DNA from: Euperipatoides rowelli
Lineage: Eukaryota > Onychophora > Udeonychophora > Euonychophora > Peripatopsidae
Assembly (NCBI GenBank): GCA_003024985.2
Contig: PXIH01S0001635.1
Length of the DNA stretch: 15,430 nt
Direction: 5' to 3' (one strand)
In this document: in pieces, positions 1 to 8,875 of the stretch
How positions within the stretch are numbered: position 1 is the first letter of the stretch
Layout of the letters: every line of letters starts with the position of its first letter
Notes under the pieces: model-generated
Databases searched by the model: none
What the model was told of the DNA's origin: nothing
The model's input: only the letters and a program-made list of their open reading frames with translations
Program-made: the position numbers and the translations under genes

Positions 1-911
1 TTTCTTTTTCATAAACAAAGGCTAAATAATTTTATAAACTGAATGTTTTATTTCTGTATATTATAAATTTGAAATAGACATTCTAAAACATTACATTTTC
101 CTATTAGAATAAGTGAATAGAAGTATGAATGTTATTATTAAATTGTAGGACTAACTATATTTGAGATTACAAAAAATATTAACTCTAATGGTAATTAAAA
201 AAAAATGTTTCTCCTCACCTGTTTGGTCGGGCCTTTATTTAAAAAAAAAAATTTTCTTTACTAAAAATATCAAATTTGTCAATTGTATTAGAAATGGCTA
301 AAAATTCAACATTATTTTTGTTTTAAAAAAATGTGTCTGACTACAGTGATTTTATTGCAAAAAGAGGACAAAAAAGGCATTTTTTTTTTTAGTGGTCTAA
401 AAAATATAACTATACTAAGTAAAAAATAATATAATTTTTAAATAAACAACCAAAATGAAATAAATAAGGTGTTGTTTTCAAACCTTGATTTTAGACAAGT
501 TTGTTGCTTCACTAAAAGCCAACATTTACTTAAATTGATTTTCTGATAACTAAGCAAGTTTTTTTGAGTCAAATTTCATAAACCTGATGAATGACTATTG
601 GCTAGACAAGTCATTTCCTAGTGATGTCTCATGGCAGGAAATTACTGTCCTAAAGATGTTAAAATTTTTGCGTTTAGGGAGAAGGGGGGGGGGGTGAGGA
701 TTAATCTTGCTCATTCCACTTGGCTAAGTCTTGATTTGTCAATATCCTACTCAAGTATTCAAACTCTTAAAATTATTTGAAAAAAAAAAATTGATTTTTT
801 TTCTCCCATTATTTAACCATTATATTTTAATATTAAACTTTTTACAGTTATAAAATCACTAATTAAGCTGTATTCCTTCTGCAATTTTTTTATATGAATT
901 AGCATGATTGG
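1..911. other. AT-rich noncoding stretch
   Basis: No coding region, RNA gene or mobile element is recognised here. The stretch is strongly A+T rich with many short A or T runs. The only GC-rich interruption is a run of 11 G at 684-694, followed by TGAGGA. Stop codons are frequent in all frames. Confidence 0.6.
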
Positions 912-919
912 TATTACCT

Positions 920-945
920 AGACCAGGTCTTCTCAAATTTTGAGA
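920..945 (+). repeat. Two adjacent short palindromes, possibly a hAT-type terminus
   Basis: An 11-bp perfect odd palindrome (AGACC-A-GGTCT, 920-930) directly abuts a 15-bp one (TCTCAAA-T-TTTGAGA, 931-945). The string CTTCTCAAATTTTGAG resembles the ends of some hAT elements, which often read like CAGTG-CTTCTCAAACTTTTTGAG. No matching opposite end or 8-bp target duplication was found, so the hAT reading is tentative. The palindromes themselves are directly visible. Confidence 0.3.
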
Positions 946-1574
946 TTTTACTTGCAAATGTATACATAAACATAAAAATTAGTTGTACCATATCACATTA
1001 AAATTGCATAATGAACATTCATGCAATTCATCAGTGATTGTGTGGTAGCCACAACCTTTAGGTATGCACAATGGCTGCAAGGCCAGCATTCTTCATATAA
1101 GGGCTGGGGTGCAAGTAATTTTTTTGGGCCCCCCCACCCTCCAAAAAAATTTCTCAATAAAAAAGCCTAGCATCTTTTTATGACAAAAAAAAAAAAAAAA
1201 TAAACAAATTGTATTTGAGGAGACTTGTTCTCTGTTTGGCATTGTCCTATAGTTTTTGAAGAACTGTGAATACAGATGTCAATATTAAATAATCACTTTA
1301 TCATAATTTTAAAAATCACAACCAATATATTAAATAAGATTTTGCCATTATTGTCCCAAGATATTTACTACATACTATTAAAATTTAATCTTAAAATTTC
1401 AAATAGTTTTAAAGATAAAGCAAACCCCCCCCCCTACCACCACCTTACGCATACACACTTTTCCAAGTAAATTGCAGCTTCACATATTCTCCCCCCATCC
1501 CCCCACTTCCATCTTCATTGGCTATTCACATCAGTTTCCTGATGCAAGAAATGTGAAACCAGCTGAAATTCATC
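946..1574. other. Noncoding stretch with homopolymer runs
   Basis: No gene is recognised. A G/C-rich patch at 1118-1142 (GGGCCCCCCCACCCTCC) stands out, followed by an A16 run at 1185-1200 and a C10 run at 1425-1434. The open frame at 1276-1470 has no recognisable domain and ends in the C-run and (ACC) repeats, so it is treated as chance. A further C-rich patch lies at 1491-1504. Confidence 0.5.
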
Positions 1575-1580
1575 AACATA

Positions 1581-2025
1581 TTGCGAGACATTGAAAAAAA
1601 ACTTCTTCGTGCAATTCAGAACAAAATGTGTGGCATGCTTAGCCTACTCACAGAGTTGTGTTGCTTCATGATAATGCTTGGCATCACACTGCTGTTCAAA
1701 CTTATGCACTTATTCCAAAATTTGCCTGGGAACAATTTAATCCTGCTCCCTAGAGACCTTTATCAAGGTCTCACAATATGCAGCAGACTTTGCTGATTTG
1801 TCGATGAAAGTTAGGAAATGGAAATCGGACCTTATTTCAGAGTTAGAGGGCTCTAATCGATTATTTCTAGCATTTTAAACGTATAGAATATCTAAACAAG
1901 CTCAAATTGAGTCGTAATTCAGTCTGGCTAGACAATGAATGGAAGAAGTTAGCATGCTTGTGTAAAATCACGATTGAAACACTGAAATGGAAAAATTTAT
2001 AAACGGTACTTACTTTGTGAATAAC
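1581..2025 (+). pseudogene. Degenerate mariner-family transposase, C-terminal half
   Basis: This is a decayed relic of a Tc1/mariner-superfamily transposase, the enzyme that cuts and pastes the element at TA sites. The frame from 1581 reads LRAIQNKMCGML, resembling the conserved mariner string RRAIQNKRRGML. After a frameshift, the frame from 1655 reads VVLLHDNAWHHTAVQT, then KFAWEQFNPAP. This matches the family signature LLHDNARPHTA with its second catalytic aspartate (codon 1670-1672). A stop follows at 1751-1753, where family members read PPYSPDL, so the third catalytic aspartate is not preserved. About 240 bases further on, near 1985-2022, two frames give pieces like LKWKN and NGTYFVNN. 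These sit at the distance expected for the mariner C-terminal W-K-C-I…GDYF region. An N-terminal piece (KPAEIHQHI, about 1540-1575) may be the helix-turn-helix part, which would imply an internal deletion. The terminal repeats are not visible, and the (TA)n tract may cover the right end. It is certainly inactive. The catalytic segment is secure and the extent is approximate. Confidence 0.8.
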
Positions 2026-2029
2026 TCTC

Positions 2030-2120
2030 ATATATATATATATATACCGTATATATATATATATATACTGTATATATATATATATATATANANTATATAT
2101 ATATACTGTGTGTATATATA
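2030..2120. repeat. (TA)n microsatellite interrupted by TACCGTA/TACTGTA
   Basis: An alternating TA tract runs across this interval. It is interrupted at 2046-2052 by ACCGTA and at 2067-2072 and 2104-2123 by ACTGTA/ACTGTG-type units. Two ambiguous bases (2091, 2093) lie inside. The tract is self-complementary, so it could extrude a cruciform. It lies at the 3' edge of the mariner relic. Confidence 0.9.
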
Positions 2121-2271
2121 CTGCAGAATTTGAAATAGTAATTTAAACCTTACAGTAAATTTTACTTTGAGGGTAATATTGCTCACGGCAATTTAATTAC
2201 AGCTCATGGCGGTTATGTAGACTAGTTTATCTGAATGAACACATACGATAGTGACACTATATAATACTCAA

Positions 2272-2504
2272 CCCTTTCCACTCCACATTAAAATTGCATT
2301 GATTGTATTCTTTTAAATCCCCTGCTAAGTTTAAATGTTAAGTTTTTTTTTAAAATCATTTGGTATAATTAAAAATATATATATTTTAGTCCCTTTGAAC
2401 ATAAATTTAATAAATTTTAAGCATTTTTGAAGCTAATAATGATTGTTGAACTGATGAATTCTAAAGAAAAAATGTCAATATAACCGTCAATGGAGTGAAA
2501 AGGG
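2272..2504. mobile_element. piggyBac-like MITE with TTAA target site
   Basis: A 233-bp non-autonomous element is bounded by short inverted repeats: CCCTTTCCACTCC at 2272-2284 and GGAGTGAAAAGGG at 2492-2504, matching at 12 of 13 positions. The right flank is a perfect TTAA (2505-2508). The left flank is TCAA (2268-2271), one substitution from TTAA. Termini beginning CCC next to a TTAA duplication are the hallmark of the piggyBac superfamily, and many members read TTAACCCTTTnCACTC. The interior is AT-rich and has no coding capacity, so it would have depended on a transposase elsewhere. The assignment is inferred from ends and target site only. Confidence 0.7.
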
Positions 2505-2796
2505 TTAACTAGCTATTGATATTTGTTTAGTTAATTTACCAATAGTTTTGAAAGCATCTTATGTGTTACACACCATGCTAAATAGGACATACTTAGAATT
2601 AACTGCTGAAAACTTCAGTGAGAGCAGGTGCGGATCTAACTTTCTAGGTTTGAGGATTTCAAAATTTCTGGTAAAATTAACACATTCAATTAAAAAGACA
2701 TACATACAGGACTGTATTATATAGCTCATACAGTATGTAATACTGTACATAGGAGGCTATGTATAATTTTTGCCACAGTATACATATTATCTAGTA
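2505..2796. other. Noncoding spacer between two transposons
   Basis: No gene is recognised. A local cluster of TACAGTA/TACTGTA motifs lies at 2706-2785, including a partly self-complementary stretch around ATACAGTATGTAATACTGTA (2730-2749). The open frame on the minus strand (2559-2750) has no recognisable domain. Confidence 0.5.
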
Positions 2797-4070
2797 CAGG
2801 TAAAAGCACTTTACAAGGAACTGCAGGGGCCATAGAAAATTTTTTCGTTATACTGAAATTTCAGTGTAGATAAAAAGGCTAAATATAGATTTGAAATTCT
2901 CAAATTCATGAAGAAAAAAAATGATCAAATACTGTACTGTATATAGTTTATACAAAACTTAGCAAAAATAAACAAAAATATTCTAAGCTTTTTAATATTT
3001 TACAGTAGATATCCCTCTGTTCACACAAAATCTATTTACACGATTCAAAGATAACAATTTGAAATATTTATCAAATATAATAATTTACTCTAATTTCTCT
3101 TTCTTTCACCAATTGCTAGAGGTTTTACATAATGCCAAATGATTTTTTAAATTATTTATTCAAATCAACTCTTTTTTCTAAGAAAAGATTTATTCAATAT
3201 CAATCAAGATGGTAAGTTTTGTTATTTAATTAGAATTTATTGAATTAAATCTTATTAATCTTTGCTGCCAGCTGTGTTTTGAAAAAACAATAACAATCCT
3301 TGATTTTTTTCAATTAAGACCCAAACTGATAAAAGAGAAGTTGGAGAGGTGGACAATCATTCACTAATTATTCTTTAAAAGAAAATAGCAGGTAGAAGAC
3401 AGCCTGCAAACAATAGATCAAGTGGCTTAAATGGCATTGAAGAAATCAAACCACTTCTTTTTTTTTTTTCTTGTTTTCAAAATACAGAGAATTTATAGTG
3501 ATGAGAAAATAAAATCTTGTTATTAAAATAAAGATCATGATAATAAAAAATGCACATTGCCTGCCACCACTGCCTCTAATATTTTTAATTTTTTCTTCAG
3601 GAGGGAATTGACGGTGCTTCTTATTCAATTTATTTGTCAGCCATAATATTACAATGTTACTGCATGAATTAAAATCAAGAGATAAGAGGAACAGATTTTG
3701 ATTGCTTTATAATAATTTTTAATTAGATTTTCTGTTTGTTTATAATGAAGTAAAAAAAATAATATAAAGTATTGTTCTTTGTATGTTATACTGTAACTAA
3801 AAGATACCAATACATATTTAATTTATTTTGAATAAAGTTTAAAAAAGAATAAAGAAAGTAAAGGGAGAAAAAAAAGTAAACGAAGATTATCTGCTGAACT
3901 AATAATTCGTTGTATAAAAAGGACTGTAAAAAGCTTTCGTTCTATTGAAATTTTCATTATACTGAATTTCGTTGTACGAGAATATTTTAACCTTGATCTT
4001 ATGGGAAATCTGCAGGGGATAAAATATTTTTTGTTTTACTGCAATTTTCATTGTAAAGAGCTTTTACCTG
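2797..4070. mobile_element. pogo/Tigger-like non-autonomous DNA transposon
   Basis: A 1274-bp element has 24-bp terminal inverted repeats beginning CAGGTAAAAGC. The left end (2797-2820) and the reverse complement of the right end (4047-4070) agree at 22 of 24 positions. Both ends are flanked by TA (2795-2796 and 4071-4072), the duplication made by Tc1/mariner/pogo transposases. Subterminal repeats of the TTCGTTATACTGAAATTTC type occur at 2845-2868 and again, as CGTTCTATTGAAATTTTCATT and ACTGAATTTCGTTGTAC, at 3937-3979. Such reiterated CGTTATA-like units are typical of pogo/Tigger element ends. CTGCAGGGG occurs near both ends in the same orientation (2821-2829, 4011-4019). No transposase is recognised inside, so the copy is non-autonomous. 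The superfamily is an inference from the CAG start, TA target and subterminal repeats. Confidence 0.72.
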
Positions 4071-4169
4071 TATATACAAGTTAGACTGCGGCAAAAAATG
4101 CTTTGACTGGCTTGGAGCTCAAGGCCAATGTCTCCTAACTCGCTGCAAATGCTGTGAATGCCTTGAGTT

Positions 4170-4480
4170 ATTTCGAGCCCTGTACTGTGTATGTATAAAC
4201 TGTTATATAAACTGTACACACATACAGTATAAATTGTATATACAGATACAGTATATATATATATATATATATAAAAAGTATACACTGTACACATACGACA
4301 TATACTGTACATATACAGTATATACACATATGGCATATACTGTATATGTACATTCAGTATCCACAATATACAGTATACAAATAGTGTATATATGTAATAT
4401 ATAGTATGTATACTGTATAGTTAAATAGTCTATAGTAAGCAATTTCTTAAGTAGTATATATTATAGTGTCTACTGTATAA
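4170..4480. repeat. Cryptic microsatellite built from TACTGTA/TACAGTA and (TA)n
   Basis: This stretch is a mosaic of TACTGTA, TACAGTA, ACTGTACA and TATATA units in both orientations, with a clean (TA)n core at about 4252-4271. The overlapping open frames on the minus strand translate to periodic Tyr/Ile/Val/Cys-rich peptides that simply follow the repeat. They are not genes. The cluster lies just to the right of the pogo-like element. Confidence 0.85.
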
Positions 4481-4482
4481 TA

Positions 4483-4640
4483 TACCTATACAATGAACAC
4501 TCACTTTACAATGGCATCGCATATTTTGCTCACCAATTTGCCTCCCAAAGTTCCCATGTGGGGATTTTTCATTTAATGACTGCCTCTACAATGAAAACTA
4601 AATCATTTGAACAAATCACACCTGTAAATGACTCTCCACA
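4483..4640. mobile_element. Possible diverged pogo-like fragment
   Basis: The units CTATACAATGAACACTCA, CTTTACAATGGCAT and CTCTACAATGAAAAC (4485-4502, 4503-4516 and near 4587) recur within about 110 bases. They resemble the tACgaac-type subterminal repeats of Tigger elements and the TTACAATGAA of the neighbouring element's right end. No terminal inverted repeat or TA duplication could be defined. It could be an unrelated coincidence in AT-rich sequence. Confidence 0.25.
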
Positions 4641-4964
4641 CATGAGAAAATACTGATTATTTATGCCACCTTAAACAAATAGAAAAAAAAATTATAGTTT
4701 ATTATAACATTAAAATCTTCACCTAAGAGTGTATTCCAGATCGCAAGGTAGTTAATAATATAAACAATATAACAAAATTAATAAGAAAATGTAACAGAAT
4801 TAATAAATAATTAGTATTAAAATACCGTAATTTAAAAAAAGAATATTTAAATTATTACTTTCGTTAATTTTGAATTTTATAGCATTCACGTTTTTTAAAA
4901 AAAAAAAAATGCAAACAAAACTATTATAATCTTGTAAAAAATTAAATTTAACATTTATATTTGA
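4641..4964. other. AT-rich noncoding stretch
   Basis: No gene or element is recognised. The sequence is almost entirely A+T, with one ATACCGTAATTT motif near 4822-4833 and an A-run near 4898-4908. Confidence 0.5.
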
Positions 4965-5209
4965 GGAGTGTTGAATCAAAATGCAACTTGTCCATAATGT
5001 TTCATTTTACAGGAAACACAAAAAACAAAGTACTCTATAACTTGATGGTATACAAAAATCAATATTCATGATTAAATTAAAACATGATTTTTTTTAGTTT
5101 AAAAAAATTTAATGATAGATAACTGTTCGAAACGCTTTAAAGAATATGTTTCCACCCNNAACTCAATTTTGGTGCTTGGTGGACATGTTGCGTTTTGATT
5201 CAACACTCC
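4965..5209. mobile_element. 245-bp inverted-repeat element (MITE-like), class unclear
   Basis: The 30-bp left end (4965-4994, starting GGAGTGTTGAATCAAAA) and the reverse complement of the right end (5180-5209) match at 28 of 30 positions. A pair this good cannot be chance. The ends resemble some mariner termini in containing an AAAAnGCAAC string. However, no TA lies directly at either edge. Instead the 14 bases on each side (4951-4964, ACATTTATATTTGA, and 5210-5223, ACATTTATAATTTA) match at 12 of 14 positions. The interior has no coding capacity and carries two Ns (5158-5159). It is a non-autonomous transposon or a foldback element. The superfamily is left open. Confidence 0.75.
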
Positions 5210-5422
5210 ACATTTATAATTTAAATTAACTATTAGAATAAGTAAGCTACAAATATAAAACTATTAGAATGAGAGAAAAATCTTTTAAATATGAAAAAGC
5301 AACAATCCTTATTCTTTCTAAAACTGATCCTTGACAGTAGATCTTCCTTTTTTTTTTAAAGTTTAATTATTGACCATCGACCAATATGCGAGATGTGAGT
5401 GAAAATATATTAAAACTATTAC

Positions 5423-5439
5423 ACATGCATGATGCATGT
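5423..5439. repeat. 17-bp perfect palindrome ACATGCAT-G-ATGCATGT
   Basis: Two 8-bp arms (5423-5430 and 5432-5439) are exact inverted copies around a single G. ATGCAT repeats inside it also resemble octamer/POU-type sites, but no function can be assigned from the sequence. Confidence 0.6.
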
Positions 5440-6013
5440 AAAAATAACTGATACTCAATTTCATTAATGTGTTAATAAATAAATTATACAAAACCAGCAT
5501 ATTGTAACAATTGTTTTTAAGTAATTTAACAGTTTATATTTAATTTAAATATAAACTCTTAGAATGTATTAAAAAAAAGGTTGAACTATTAAAGTGTTTA
5601 AATAAAGCCAGGAACACACAAGGAGGAAAAAAAACTATGTAGTTTTCATCTTGGCAGTTTTTTAATGATGCAAAAGTTTTCGCAAGAGTAATCCGACATA
5701 CACTAGGAGAAATTTTTTTAATTTGAAAGTTTTTGTCTTTGTGTGCGTACTCCTGTTGTCAAAATGGAGAGTGACATTCAATGACTACCACATTAATTGA
5801 TTTGTATATTATTGTATTTAATATACATATATATGCATGAAAATAAATATTTTTTAATTTCCAAGCAGTGGCAATTCAGTTTTAAATATCGAAGCCATTT
5901 ACCTGTTGTATTACATACGATACCTCAAAGAGCAGTTAAAACTATGCCTAGGATCATATACTGTATATTTTGCAATAACATTACGACACATTCTTAAAAA
6001 TTCGATTTTTAAT

Positions 6014-6040
6014 AGGGTAGGTGGCTTTGCCTTTTACCCT
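6014..6040 (+). repeat. Short hairpin with 12-position stem and TTT loop
   Basis: The segment folds with AGGGTA pairing to TACCCT, then two G-T wobbles, one T-T mismatch and GGC pairing to GCC around a TTT loop (6026-6028). A second small inverted repeat (CATGG…CCATG) follows at about 6045-6062. It is too short for a typical animal microRNA precursor, and no function is claimed. Confidence 0.4.
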
Positions 6041-8704
6041 CAACCATGGTCTTGTTCCATGATCCCACTTGTTTTGAATACATCCGTATCTATTTTTTTA
6101 AATATACAGTATATCTTTAATATTGTAATTTATGCAATTGACTATAGCCTTTGATATAATAAAAATGAACTGCAGATTCAGTTATTGCTTTATATTTTTA
6201 GTATATTCAAGGCTGTACTCAATCCACATAGTTATAGAAAAGTTCAAATGGTCACAGAGAAGAAGAGGGTGGGCTTTTTTTTTTTTTGTTCATTGAGATT
6301 TTTTTTTTTAGGCAAGTAAATTTTAAATTTGGTTAGTATTTTTTTATATCAATTAGCCAAAATGCTACAGGTAAAAAAATGCAGTTTAATCCCTTAGCCC
6401 TCAGACACCTCAGCAAATAAAAAAACAAAAAAAAAAACATGCAACATAGATAAATTAGAATGAAATGAATATGAGATGATTCAAGACAAAGTAGATGCAC
6501 TCTAATGAATGAATAAAAAAAGAATCTAAAATTTCTAGATATACAGTAGAAATAAAACATGATGAATCTCACTTATAAAATAGAGAATCCAACTTTTGCA
6601 TGTTTTCTCCAGAAATACTATTAAAAAAAATTATGTTATGAAAGGATAAAAACTATGAATTTACAATTACACTATTTTGTTAAAAACAATTCAAATTATT
6701 TAAAAGACCTAATTGGATTTCTGAAAGACTTTATCACCATCATCCAATAAATACCTTGATTTTTAGTCAAAATATTGGCAGTTATAATTTATTTTTGCTT
6801 TCAATTATTAATATTCTTTATTCAACTATTTTTTTTTTAATTTTTACAATTACTGGTAATATTTTTCTAAGGACTTGTGCAACAATTTCATTCCCCTTTT
6901 GCCTATATGTCATCCTACATTTTTTGCATTCTTTTTTTTTTTTTTTTGGTGAACTGTTGAAAAACTTTATAACTATAAATTCATATTTTTGATTTTTGTA
7001 ATTAGATTGAAATCAAAATAATTAAAATTAATACTCAAAATCATCAATTTTGCTACAATTTTTTTTAATAAATAAATGTCAACAAAGGTGGGATTTTTGA
7101 ACATTTTTCCAGGTTANACAAATCAAATTAATTTACCTAATTTTTCTTAAAATTTAAATTAAAGACATTTCACCACGAATAATGAAGTGATTATGTATAA
7201 ATTCAAATGCAATCAGCCAAAATTCACTTTTAATATTAAAATTCCTATTTGATTTTTTTTTTTAAAAAATAAATAACAAGTGGATCTTTCTAGATTTTAA
7301 AATATTCTGTCTTCAAGCAAGGTTACATAGAAAACGTTCTAAACTATGTAGAGATCACACAGGATATGTTTTTCAAATAAATCAATTAAAAATCTAAAGG
7401 ATCCAGGTAATTTATAGTTTTATTTAAGAGAAGCTAGCAGTTATTTAATATTTTCTTCCCCACTTTACCCAAGCAAAAGTTCAATTTTCTAATAAATTTG
7501 CACCAAACAGAATTCTACTGAAATATTATTTGCTCTTTCATAAAAAAACAAATGGTCCGACCAAACTATCTTTAAGTTGTAACTAGCAAGTGATGTAAGT
7601 AGAAAGGTATTGGGTATAAATCCATTATAATGAAATACTGTATATTAACATAAATCTAAATGAATCAAATAAAACTAGCAGTAATCACAATTATTCAAAG
7701 TACTTTTGAATTTTACAGTATCTAAAATATCACATCATACAAACATAATAAAAAATATTCAATAGCAACAGTCAATTTAGATTTACGGTATTCCATTATC
7801 GAAAATTAACATCATAGAACTTGAAGTTTATGATCATTAATATCTAATTTGCCTACTTTCTCTCAACTATTCAACTGATACCCATGTTCAAATTCAATAT
7901 TATAAAAATGTAAGATATGGTGTTTTTTACTCCCAAGTAATTGGTCAGGTTTTTTTTTTTTTTTTAAATCATCATTATAATATGGTGCACAATTTTTAAG
8001 ACCCTGCTATTTCTATAATGGAATAATTTAATGTTCACACAAAATGGATTTTTGTCATTTCTTATTGAAAGAAAATCACTAAAATATAAATAAATATGAA
8101 ATTACTGGAGCGTTTTAACTCCTCCTGAAAATGATAAGGTTTCAATGTCTACAAGTCGGAGCTAATTTCAAGAAATAACTTCATTTAGATGTGAGATTGG
8201 TAGGCACTTGCATTTGGAAGAGGCTATAATACTTTACTTATGCTTTAAATTGCTCTTATTCTGTATCAGTATTAAACCATATTAACTGGCAAAGATGCAG
8301 CTATTCATATAAGGGCAAATTATTACAATTGATGGATTATAGGCTTAGCAACTGCATAATTCAACAATAGATTCTATTCGTATCATATAATGGTTTTTTA
8401 TTCTTATAATAGTCTATTTTTTAAAAAAAAACATTATTATTAATAGGTCAACCATATCCTATTATTTTATTTTAAATGATATATGTATTTCGATATGAAA
8501 TTATGAATAATAAATCATATATATTAATAACATGAAATGATGTCGATTCAGTTGCAGATAAAGAAATTTGTGAGATTTACTCGCTCCAACAAGATACATT
8601 TATCTTAATTGCACTGCATTAATTTTATAGCATTCTATAAGGACAGAATATTCAATGGTCCTACCAACCTTTAAAGAAATATAGGACATACTGTACTTGA
8701 AAAA

Positions 8705-8724
8705 TATACAGTATATACTGTATA
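8705..8724. repeat. 20-bp perfect palindrome of TACAGTA/TACTGTA
   Basis: TATACAGTAT is followed directly by its reverse complement ATACTGTATA, giving an exact 20-bp palindrome. TACTGTATATA continues to about 8732, and another ATACTGTAC lies at 8689-8697. It belongs to the motif family that recurs across the window. Confidence 0.85.
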
Positions 8725-8875
8725 CTGTATATAATTTTGTGACATCACATATTTCTTGAATTTAACTTCACCATGTAGGTACTGGACATCAGGGGATGAA
8801 CTGCAAGAAATATTTTAATAAAAAAACTAATTTAATTTTTTTAAATTTATGCCTTCGTAACTTGCACTAATGAAA

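Larger units (their letters stand above)
5210..8680. other. Long AT-rich noncoding region
   Basis: No protein-coding gene, RNA gene or definable transposon is seen in these 3.4 kb. The short open frames (for example 5797-5997, 5906-6154, 6333-6572 minus, 6756-6992) give low-complexity Phe/Ile/Leu/Tyr-rich peptides typical of random AT-rich sequence. Small structures inside are a 17-bp palindrome at 5423-5439, a hairpin at 6014-6040, isolated TACTGTA/TACAGTA motifs (near 5958, 6105, 6541, 7637 and 7716), TACGGTA near 7785, long T-runs (near 6275, 6935 and 7955) and one N at 7117. Confidence 0.6.

Noticed and set aside
1276-1470. A 64-codon open frame.
   Set aside because: It is Ile/Leu/Asn-rich as expected from AT-rich DNA, ends in a poly-C and ACC repeat, and has no recognised domain.
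3838-3925. A lysine/arginine-rich reading (GRKKSKRRLSAEL) near the right end of the pogo-like element, reminiscent of a transposase N-terminus.
   Set aside because: It would read outward into the terminal repeat with no room for a protein, and basic runs are expected from A-rich sequence.
4064-4442. Three overlapping minus-strand open frames rich in Tyr, Ile, Cys and Val.
   Set aside because: They translate the TACTGTA/(TA)n repeat and have the periodicity of the repeat, not of a protein.
6333-6992. Hydrophobic Phe/Leu/Ile/Tyr-rich open frames resembling membrane proteins.
   Set aside because: Long T-runs and TTT/ATT codons create such peptides by chance, and no family motif is present.
221-7566. 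Shared GTTTGGTCGG near 221-230 and, inverted, near 7557-7566.
   Set aside because: Only about ten to twelve bases match and nothing around them aligns, so this is not enough to call a repeat pair.
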